The translations under genes and the position numbers were made by a program. Source: Acanthornis magna (Eukaryota; Chordata; Aves; Passeriformes; Acanthizidae). Taken from it: DNA of 64,000 bases. Shown in pieces: positions 55,986 through 64,000 of the stretch. Each line of letters begins with the position of its first letter. Within the stretch, counting starts at the first letter, position 1. The DNA lies in assembly GCA_036785705.1 (NCBI GenBank), contig JAWUZG010000013.1, positions 22,293,501 to 22,357,500 of the forward strand, written 5' to 3'. The notes under the pieces were generated by a model. That model had not been told where the DNA came from. It made no database searches and was given only the letters and a program-made list of their open reading frames with translations.

Positions 55986-56458
55986 AATATGCACTAATGT
56001 TTCTGCATAAGGAAATTAAGGAAGCAAAGTTCAGAGAAGAGTTGTGTGCTGGGAGGGCAGTGAATATTTCCTCTTTCCAGCATGAATTATTCCTTTCATT
56101 TTTTCCTTCCTTTCAAATTGTTGTAGCCATAACTTTATTTAAACGCCGCTTTTCTTTCCAGTGTGACTGCAATCATTTCTTAAAGAACATATTTTAATAG
56201 CTTGCCTATATGCTCAGGATTTCCGTTTGCTTCCATAATTGCTCCTTAATTATTTTCCAATTGCTGAAACAACAGTTTTCACAGTTTATTAAAAAGCCTT
56301 TTTGAAAGCATTCCCCCAAGGCATTGTCAGGGTTTTATGACTGTCACTAACAGCCAGAGCAAATGAATAATCAGCAGCAGGGGCTGGTGGCACTCCCAGG
56401 GAGGGGCTGAGGCTCAGGCAGAGAGCAGCAGAAGTTTTGTGTCAGACTGGAGCTGCTG
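55986..56458. other. Unique AT-rich non-coding DNA
   Basis: Nothing recognised. Confidence 0.4.
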
Positions 56459-56637
56459 TGGTGCCCAGAGCAGCTGTGGCTGCCCCTGGATCCCTGGCAG
56501 TGTCCCAGGCCAGGCTGGACATTGGGGCTTGGAGCAGCCTGGGACAGTGGGAGGTGTCCCTGCCATGGCAGGGGTGGCACTGATGGGATTTGGGGTCCCT
56601 CCAACCCAAACCATTCCACAATTCCGTGATCCTCTCA
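56459..56637 (+). mobile_element. CR1 3' end, sense
   Basis: 'ggtgcccagagcagctgtgg', 'ggccaggctggacattgggg', 'ggacagtgggaggtgtccct' and 'ccaacccaaaccattccaca' then 'attccgtgatcc'. The terminus is intact. Confidence 0.92.
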
Positions 56638-57572
56638 GCACAGAGGGAGCCTGGAGCTCCCGAGGAGCTGGCATGGGCAGCCAGCTGCTCCCCAGAAGGG
56701 TTTCAATTCCCTTTTTGGCTCTAAAATCATCGGTTTTCCTCACAGCCTCCTCTCCCTGGGCTGGCCGGGTCCCTGTCACCTTCCAGCTCCCACAGCTGGG
56801 TCACAAACCCCAAACATAGAAAATCACCGTGTGGGAATGTTCAGGAATTCCAGTGAATTGCACATTCCCAGGATGGGTTGGGTTGGGAAGGACCTTAAAG
56901 ATCATCTTTGAATTTCAAAATTTATCTCTAGCCAAAAATTGTCCTTTCAGAAAGGATTAAGGACAAAATCAAAACAAAAAGAGTTAAAGATTATCAATTC
57001 TTTGGTGTTTCCAAGTGCCCAATTTCCATTGCTGCTTAGTGCAGATAATATTTCACTTTTGGAAACGTTAAATATTTTACTTGTGAAGCTTCTGCACCCA
57101 AAAGCGGTTGGGGAATATGTCCAGCCTTAACTCTGTGCCCCCGTACAGCTCTCCCTGAGGAATATCCCTCCCAGGGAATTCCTGCCTGGAGAGGAAAGAG
57201 CCAAAAGGGACAAGAGTTGGGTGGAACGAACTGGAGGCAGAGGCACAACTGAGATAAAAGCCTGAGGGTCCCTTCCTCCTCCTCACACCACGCTGACATT
57301 TAAAGTGAGATAAATTAGAAGCAGCAATTGCAGATTTGTACAGGTGGGAAATGAGAATTTTGTTTTTGTTCTCTTCCCATGCTCTCCTCATAAGCTAAAT
57401 CACATCAGCGATTCCTGGGCTACCCTCATCAGCCACGAGCTCTGGGCTGCCTCGGTGTAAAACTCCACTTCTAATACTTGGATGAGAAAATAGAAAAGAA
57501 TTGAAGCCTTGGAGGCATTATTAGCTTTAGTGAAGTAGAAGTTTTCCTCATTAATGTGGAGGCAGGAAACAC
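56638..57572. other. Unique DNA with a short antisense CR1 remnant
   Basis: 56866-56912 ('ggatgggttgggttgggaag', 'gaccttaaagatcatctttg') is a short antisense CR1 end. The rest is mixed to AT-rich with no array. Confidence 0.5.
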
Positions 57573-57720
57573 TGAATGGCTTTGGTTGGAAAATTCCTCT
57601 CAGACCACTGAGCCCAACCCATCCCAGCACTGCCGAGGCCACCGCTGGCCCATGTCCCCAAGTGCCACATCCCCAGGGCTTTAAACCCCCCCAGCGATGG
57701 GGACTCCATCCCCCTCTGGA
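57573..57720 (-). mobile_element. CR1 3' end, antisense, third subfamily
   Basis: 'aatggctttggttggaaaat', 'gcccaacccatcccagcact', 'ggcccatgtccccaagtgcc' and 'ggctttaaacccccccagcg' then 'atggggactcc'. It is the reverse-complement counterpart of the 46-kb copy. Confidence 0.87.
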
Positions 57721-58440
57721 GCAGGACTCAGGATCTGGGGACAGGAGCAGCACAGTGGAGCTGGCACGATTCGGAGCAATGAAGCTCAGAGAAACCCAAC
57801 ACTCTCTGGGAACACCCAAATGGAACCCTGGTGTGAGCCCAAGCCCTGCTGGGGTGAAGCTTCACCCTGGGCTGGCTGGGAAGGGAGGGAGTTTTCCAAA
57901 CCAGTTGTGTTCAAGAAACCCCAATTATTGCTGGAAAGCATCGCAAACACCCAGGCAGGCTCCAAAAGTGGCCATGAACATCTGCAGTTCCAAGGGTTCT
58001 GTTGGGGTTGTGAAACACTCACCGAGCTCTGGGCAGAGCCAAGGGCTGTGTGCAGGCCATGCCCTCCCGAAATGCCAACATTCCTGCTCAGGGCAGGGGC
58101 GAGGGCTTGGCACAGCCCTGCCTGCAAAGGGAGGGAGAATTCCTGCGGTATCATTTATAATAAATGTGCACGCAGGTTATTTTATATGATACAATTATAC
58201 TGCTATTGTACTAACTGTCTGCTAATATCTGCCATGTTATAATAACATTTTATGGATTCTGTGTCGTGTCCTTCAGGCTCAGACACAATTCCCAGTCCCT
58301 GTGCACACCCAGGCCATGGAACTCACAGTCCAGCCTTCCATCCTTGACACTTCCCTTTCCCAGCTCCTCCTCCCCAGCTGTACTCACCCAGTCCCAGGCA
58401 GAGCTTTATCCACGTCAGCCACCCAGCCAAGCACCCAGAA
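57721..58440. other. Unique non-coding DNA
   Basis: 58150-58260 is AT-rich. The 211- and 181-aa plus frames and 122-aa minus frame have no recognised domain and partly overlap the CR1 copy. Confidence 0.4.
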
Positions 58441-58734
58441 TTGTAATTCCTTACGGACTGGAGACAGGGGGACAATCACAGCTCTGGAATTGTAATTCCT
58501 TACGGACTGGAGACAGGGGGACAATCACAGCTCTGGAATTGTAATTCCTTACGGACTGGAGACAGGGGGACAATCACAGCTCTGGAATTGTAATTCCTTA
58601 CGGACTGGAGACAGGGGGACAATCACAGCTCTGGAATTGTAATTCCTTACGGACTGGAGACAGGGGGACAATCACAGCCCTGGAATTGTAATTCCTTACG
58701 GACTGGAGACAGGGGGACAATCACAGCTCTGGCC
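58441..58734. repeat. 49-bp tandem repeat, six near-perfect units
   Basis: Units start at 58441, 58490, 58539, 58588, 58637 and 58686 with 'ttgtaattccttacggactg' and continue 'gagacagggggacaatcaca'. The only internal change I see is CAGCTCTGG to CAGCCCTGG in the fifth unit. Such homogeneity implies very recent expansion or ongoing homogenisation. Confidence 0.97.
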
Positions 58735-59100
58735 GAGGGCAGCGGGAGGGAACAGCGGAGCCATCGCACAGGGCAGGATTCTCCAGAGAGCCCCAGAGGC
58801 CTGGAATTGAAAAATAAAAGGAGCTGAGGGAGGTGGAGGGGTGAGTGCTGCCGGGCTGGTGTGACATTCCCGAGGGACATCCCCTGAGGATGTCCCTGCA
58901 GGCACAGGTACAGCGGGCACAGGTAGAGCAGGACACCGCAGTCCCTAGCCCCTGGGAATCCAGGGACACAGGGCAGGAATGTGGGCAGGCTGTGCCCTCA
59001 GTGTGCCGAGGTTCCTGAGCCCCCAGCACAATAATCGCCGTGCTGGGAGCTTTTCTTTGGGACAGCAGGGAATGAATACCTGAGCGGGAATGTCACCGAG
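58735..59100. other. Unique non-coding DNA
   Basis: Mixed sequence; nothing recognised. Confidence 0.4.
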
Positions 59101-59128
59101 GCCCTGGCAGTGCCCCAGGCCAGGCTGG
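59101..59128 (+). mobile_element. CR1 3' UTR fragment, sense, left half of a foldback
   Basis: 'gccctggcagtgccccaggc' then 'caggctgg' is a short sense CR1 word, stopping at the same 'ccaggctgg' as at 55.9 kb. Confidence 0.75.
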
Positions 59129-59187
59129 GCAGGGACACTTCACTGTCCCAGGCTGCTCCAAGCCCCAGTGTCCAGCCTGGCCTGGGG
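59129..59187 (-). mobile_element. CR1 3' UTR fragment, antisense, right half of a foldback
   Basis: 'gcagggacacttcactgtcc', 'caggctgctccaagccccag' and 'tgtccagcctggcctgggg' are antisense. 59172-59187 is a perfect 16-bp complement of 59113-59128. Confidence 0.82.
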
Positions 59188-60164
59188 ATGGGCATTTCCA
59201 GTGGCACAGAATAAACTTTGTACGTTCGGCACTCCATTAACCCTCCGCTGTCACTGCACCAGCCAGGCTGGAGCTCTCCTGCTCTTCCCTTCTCTCAGGA
59301 TCGCTGCAGACGTTCCTTCCAGCCCCGGAGCAGCTCAGAGTTGTTATTTATGGAGCAGCTGATTCTGCAAATGAGATCACAAGTGAGAGAGTTCTCAGCA
59401 CATCACACTCCCTGTCAAAGCAACAAATGCCTTATTTACCCAGGGAGCACACGATGAAAAAACTTGGGATTTCACCCAGGAATTTGCTCCTGACAGTGAT
59501 GGTAGTTAGAGGTTATCACATGAAACACTGAATTATCTGCTCAGGCTGCAGAACTGCAGCGAGATAACAGAGAATTCTGAATAATAATTGATAACTCCAT
59601 GCTGAAATCAATGCTATTAGACTGCACTGATGTAGAGACTTCTTTTATCCATAAAACACAATTAAAAATTGAACTGAGGAGCTTTAATATCAGGATCACC
59701 ATCAGGTATGTGTCAACACCCGAACTGAAAAATGTGAGAATGCAATGAAAATGTTCAGAAAGTCCTGCGCAAAGTCAGTTTTCTCTTGGAAAAGCCCAGC
59801 TGGTGGGTGAATCCCACAAACCTGGCTCCAAGAGGGGATCTCAGCCCTCCCCCCGTGTGGGGCACAGGCACAGAGCAGGGCCAGGTCCCTGCAATCCATT
59901 CAAACACCACGGACTGCTCCTTGCTGCTCCATCTCATCTCCCAGCTCCAGGAATCCCGAGCAGATGGGGATCTGGGGCAGGAAGGAGCACGAGGCAGGGA
60001 CAGGTTGTGCCTGGAGCTATTTCTGTCCCCAGCAGGAAGCTCTGCTCTGCCAGCACAGACTGTGGGGTCTGCTCTGAGCTTCACCTTCCCGAGGCTGGCG
60101 CCGAGCTAAAGGACCTGCAGCTCCTTCAGGGTCTGCACAGCTCTCTCGGGGAGGTCTGGGGGGG
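59188..60164. other. Unique non-coding DNA
   Basis: 59450-59720 is AT-rich single-copy sequence. The remainder is mixed; no supported gene. Confidence 0.4.
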
Positions 60165-60248
60165 TTTGGGGTGTCTGTGCAGGGCCAGAGGTTGGACTGG
60201 ATGATCCCTGTGGGTCCCTTCCAGCTCAGGATATTCTGTGATTCCATG
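60165..60248 (+). mobile_element. CR1 3' terminus, sense, second subfamily
   Basis: 'ccagaggttggactggatga', 'tccctgtgggtcccttccag' and 'ctcaggatattctgtgattc' then 'catgg'. Same wording as 13325-13400. Confidence 0.82.
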
Positions 60249-60419
60249 GAATTGAGTTTCATAGCCCTCTCTTGGGACAAACCTTACATTTCCCTAAAAG
60301 CAACATTCCCACTTTAACAGGAGTCTTAGATTCAACAGGGACATGGTTTAGGGTTTTCTTCCTATCCCACCCCAAAAATGGAGAATCAAAGCAATGATGC
60401 CACCTCAGCAAGCACCAGC

Positions 60420-60960
60420 TCCCCCAGACACGGGCAGGGACACCTCCCACTGCCCACCCAGTGCCACCCCTGCCATGGCAGGGACACCTCCCACTGTCCC
60501 AGGCTGCTCCAACCCCAATGTCCAGCCTGGCCTTGGACACTGCCAGGGATCCAGGGGCAGCCACAGCTGCTCTGGGCACCTGTGCCAGGGCCTGCCCACC
60601 CTCAAGGGAACAATTCCTAATTCCCAATATCCCATCTGTCCCTGCCCTCTGCCATGGGAAGCCATTCCCTGTGTCCTGTCCCTCCATCCCTTGTCCAAAG
60701 TCTCTCTCCATGTTCCTTGTTGGCTCCTTCAGGTCCTGTGAGGCCACCCTGAGCTCACCCCAAAGCTTCTCCTCTGCAGCTGAACAATCCCAGCTCTCGC
60801 AGCCTTCCCTCCCAGCAGAGCTGCTCCATCCTCTGCTCATCCTGGAGCCTCCATGGACTCTGTCCAGCAGCTCCAGCTCCTTCCTGTGCTGGGCAGGGCT
60901 GGGGCAGCTCTGCAGGTGGGGCTCACCTGAGCTCAGGGTCAAGGGCTCCCCAAGGAATGA
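60420..60960 (-). mobile_element. CR1 3' end, antisense, longest copy in the window
   Basis: Contains 'cagggacacctcccactg' twice (60436 and 60479), then 'ccaatgtccagcctggcctt', 'cattccctgtgtcctgtccc', 'tccatgttccttgttggctc' and 'agctccagctccttcctgtg', reaching 'ggtggggctcacctgagctc'. The doubled word at the 3' end points to a small internal duplication. The 296-aa minus frame over it is not a CR1 ORF that I can recognise. Confidence 0.88.
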
Positions 60961-62454
60961 GGAAGCAGTGCCAGAGCTCAGCTGCCAAAGCACAGCCCCA
61001 GGAGGTGATGGAAGCATTGCTGAACCCCAGGTTTTCCCCAGCAGCACTCCAAGCCCTTCCCAAGGCTCGGGATTCACTTCCAAGTGTGGAACCGATGACA
61101 ATAAATCTCCTTCAGCCTCCAGCGCATCACAGACCATCAGAAAGGGCATTTCTGCTCCGAGGCTGCTCTAATGAAGAGCAAAGCTCAGCTCCTGGAGAGA
61201 GCAGCAGTTCTTTAGCAGTGTCATTTGCTGTGCCTAAAGGTGACAGAGGAGGCAATGTCACCGTGCTCAGAGCTGCGTGATCGATGGCAGCCCCACGCTG
61301 CTTTTATTGGAACAAATGCTCCGACAAGCCCCGGGAATGGGATTGTATCTCTGCTGCTCCGTGTTCTACAGCACCAGATTGCCTCCCATCCTCCTGCAGG
61401 GGACGGGCAATCATTTCTGGGAGCAAATAAAATAATTCCCTATTACTCTCTGTTATGAAAATGCCACTTCTTTTTATTTGATAAAGTGACTTCTGTTTAG
61501 CATCTTCACCGAGCAGAAGGGTTGATGGGTTTGATGGATTTGGCTCTCATTCCTGCAGGTTTAGTTGCACCTATTAAACACACACACATCCATATTTTTC
61601 AGAATATTGCTGGTTTGGGGACTGGGGGTACCACACTGATACAGAGCATTGACTCCCACAGTGGCTCTGTGAAGGGATGAGGATGGATCTCCCTGAATTA
61701 CATTCCTTTGAACAAATGATCTCGGGGGTACAAAGCCATGCAAATGGCTAAAGCAAATTTAAAGGAAATATAACTTTGTTATTCGGTGTTTCACAACAAA
61801 TGCCAACCAGAACTCCAAGGAATACAATAGCAAAAAGGAAAGATCAGCTGCATAGGAAGAATAAATTGTTCACAACGTTTCAAAGGCTAAAAAAACTCAA
61901 GCCAAAACTTCCTAGGGGAAGTAACACACCCTGAGCACCGAGGACTTGGCCGTTCCTGTCACCACTTGGCAGCCCTGAACCCTCCCCTGGCAGAGCTCTC
62001 CCTGCTCCTGCCCCTCTCTGCTCCCCAGAGCTCCTGTGCAGCTCCAGAAAGGATTCCCAAGCATTGTGCCCTTCCCAGACACGTCATAGAGAATGTCTGG
62101 GCCCAGAGCAGAGCGTGGGGCGGCGGCAGGGCAGTGTCCCCACAGCAGGGCAGGAGGCTGGCACACAGCAGCTGCTGCAGGGGCCAGAGGTGAGCAGCGA
62201 GCTCCAGATGTGAGCAGCGAGCTCCAGATGTGCAGGTGGAGCCGGCAGGATGGGCTGCCTCATCACCAGGGATAATTAACGACCGCTGCCTGCGGAGTTA
62301 ATTACTGCCAGCGGTTCATGGGGATCCATCCCATCAGACACCAGGGAGAGCCGAGCTGAGCACTGCCGACCTGGGCTGTGCAGGGCTCCCCAAATTCCTC
62401 CAGAACTTGTGAAAGGCTGGATTGCTTCTCCAGGGCACTGTTTGCATCTCCTTC
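60961..62454. other. Unique non-coding DNA, AT-rich at 61430-61900
   Basis: No CR1 copy or long array. 62191-62230 holds two copies of a 20-bp unit (see separate entry). No supported gene. Confidence 0.4.
62191..62230. repeat. 20-bp tandem duplication
   Basis: 'tgagcagcgagctccagatg' occurs at 62191-62210 and 62211-62230, followed by a partial 'tg'. Confidence 0.95.
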
Positions 62455-62706
62455 TCGTGGAATCGCTGAGGATGGAAAAGCCCTCCAGGATCAGAGCCCA
62501 GGCTGTGCCCATGCCCACCTTGTCCCCAGCCCAGAGCTCTGAGTGCCAATCCAGGAATTCCTTGGGCACCTGCAGGGATGGGCACTCCAAACCTCCCTGG
62601 GCAGTTCCAATCCCTGAGCTCCCTTTCCATGGAGAAATTCCTGCTGCTGTCCACCCTGAGCCTCCCCTGGCCCAGCCTGAGGCCGTTCCCTCTCCTCCTG
62701 TCCCTG
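62455..62706 (-). mobile_element. CR1 3' end, antisense, near-identical subfamily
   Basis: 'gaatcgctgaggatggaaaa', 'tgtccccagcccagagctct', 'gagtgccaatccaggaattc' and 'atggagaaattcctgctgct'. It breaks at 'tccctggtgcagg' where the 5- and 12-kb copies continue 'tccctgttccctgg'. Confidence 0.9.
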
Positions 62707-62716
62707 GTGCAGGGAA

Positions 62717-62778
62717 TGGAATCCCAGAGTCCTTCAGGCTGGAAAAGCTCATCAGGGCCAGCCATCAGCCACACCCCC
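62717..62778 (-). mobile_element. CR1 3' terminus, antisense, adjoining the 74-bp array
   Basis: 'gaatcccagagtccttcagg' and 'ctggaaaagctcatcagggc' then 'cagccatcagcc' form an antisense CR1 end of another copy, leading directly into the array. Confidence 0.7.
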
Positions 62779-63253
62779 CGGTCACCCCAAACCTCTGCCC
62801 AGGTCACCCCAAACCCCTGCCCAGGTCACCCCAAACTCTGCCCAGGTCACCCCAAACCCCTGCCCAGGTCACCCCAAACTCTTGCTCAGGTCACCCCAAA
62901 CCCTTGCTCAGGTCACCCTTGCTCAGGTCACCCTTGCCCAGGTCACCCCAAACTCTTGCTCAGGTCACCCCAAACCCTTGCTCAGGTCACCCTTGCTCAG
63001 GTCACCCTTGCCCAGGTCACCCCAAACTCTTGCTCAGGTCACCCCAAACCCTTGCTCAGGTCACCCTTGCTCAGGTCACCCTTGCCCAGGTCACCCCAAA
63101 CCCCTGCCCAGGTCACCCCAAACTCTTGCTCAGCTCACCCCAAACCCTTGCTCAGCTCACCCCAAACCCTTGCTCAGCTCACCCCAAACCCTTGCTCAGG
63201 TCACCCTTGCTCAGGTCACCCTTGCCCAGGTCACCCCAAACCCCTGCCCAGGT
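62779..63253. repeat. 15/22-bp minisatellite with 74-bp higher-order repeat
   Basis: Units are 22 bp ('aggtcaccccaaacccctgc' plus 'cc') and 15 bp ('aggtcacccttgctc'). A 22+22+15+15 = 74-bp block starts at 62866, 62940 and 63014, and a fourth begins at 63088 with changed third bases. A variant section (63130-63195) has AGCTCACC in place of AGGTCACC. The 323- and 274-aa frames are repeat artefacts. Confidence 0.95.
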
Positions 63254-64000
63254 GCCTCACCCACAGCAGTTTGGATATCTCCAGGGCTCCACATCCCCTT
63301 GGGTCCTGCTCCATAGGAACCACACCCTACACAGGAACCTGCACAGATGGTGCCAGGCCAGAGCCCCTGGCTGGAGCTGAGATCATTCATCACACACACT
63401 GAAACATCTCACATTGCAGCTCTTGGTGTGGAGCAAACAAGGAATGTGCTCTCTCCCTCAGGAGAGGGGAGACAAAGAAGTGGAAGAGCTCCAATATTCA
63501 TTTTAATATTGTTTGTTGCCCACAACAGCTTGCGAAATACAAAGAGAGCTCAGTGGGGCTCAAACGCTCTGGTTTAGGAAGCTGCACCCAGGGTAGAGTT
63601 TATGAAAAATTAAAATTACACCACCAGGATTTCCTGATAAAACCCCCTTAAAGTCTCATCATAATCAACAGGACCATTTGTCATCTTTAAAATGTTTTAG
63701 GTTCTATTTTCCCCAGTTTTATCATCCTTAGGATTCCCTTGGGAAGGGCAGAGCTGTGACAGCGTGCTCAGGAGAGCTCCAGCTCACAGCCAAATATTCC
63801 CATTAAATATAATCAAATATAGGCTAATATTATATAGCAGAATGAAATATATTCCACAAAATATATGTATAAAATTAAAAATAACCAATGAGTAGCACAG
63901 TTTCCTGCAAGCACCAGGGCAAGGCAGAGCAGGGGAGGGGCAGATCCCTCACCCTGAGCTCTCCAAGGTCCCTTCCTGCCCTTCCCAGCACCCCCAGCAT
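63254..64000. other. Unique non-coding DNA, AT-rich at 63790-63890
   Basis: The AT-rich stretch has no fixed period. Nothing else recognised. Confidence 0.4.

Noticed and set aside
60259..61149. 296-aa minus frame as a CR1 reverse transcriptase or endonuclease remnant
   Set aside because: It covers 3'-UTR words of CR1, and I see no reverse-transcriptase or endonuclease motif in the translation.

Overview
The window looks like non-coding DNA from a bird, most likely a songbird (Passeriformes). The main evidence is about thirty 3'-terminal fragments of a CR1-type LINE. They share recognisable 3'-UTR blocks (a 'cccagagcagctgtggctg' block, a 'ggacagtgggaggtgtccctg' block, a 'ccaacccaaaccattctg' terminus and a final 'attctgtgattc'-like tail). 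They lie among AT-rich unique DNA and many minisatellites. No bacterial gene organisation, CRISPR array, rRNA or tRNA was recognised. The species assignment is inference; no database was searched.

I found no protein-coding gene or exon that I can support. Every long open frame lies in a tandem array or a CR1 fragment. Arrays with 42-bp units stay open because the unit is a multiple of three. The 5-bp array stays open because it contains few stop trinucleotides and repeats every 15 bases. The rest look like chance frames. The window could be an intergenic region or a very large intron.

Layout. 0-10 kb: a CR1-derived 42-bp array (701-1334), a GGAA microsatellite, a 13-bp array, a mixed 20/21-bp and CCCAT array, an 11/22-bp array and a 15/16-bp pyrimidine array. 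10-21 kb: CR1 copies, a 74-bp array, a 937-bp CCCAA array growing out of a CR1 3' end (14494-15430), an 88-bp array with hairpins, and a 503-bp CCCAT array. 21-34 kb: mostly unique AT-rich DNA with CR1 copies and a local direct duplication (32596-32731 and 33061-33196, identical over 136 bp). 34-45 kb: arrays of about 25, 21/27, 42 and 16/147 bp plus a long G/T-rich tract. 45-64 kb: CR1 copies, a 22-bp variant-mosaic array, a 34-bp array, a 1.1-kb TGACCC/TTCCCC array, a near-perfect 49-bp x 6 array and a 74-bp higher-order array.

The main biological theme is the link between CR1 tails and tandem or inverted rearrangement. Two arrays clearly grew from inside CR1 3' ends, and a third sits against one. 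At three or four loci a sense CR1 fragment is followed at once by an antisense fragment, giving foldback structures. About 9.3 kb (roughly 14-15 %) of the window is tandem array, by my own addition of the intervals given. Array ends are accurate to a few bases; CR1 ends are less certain because they were judged only by comparing copies with each other.
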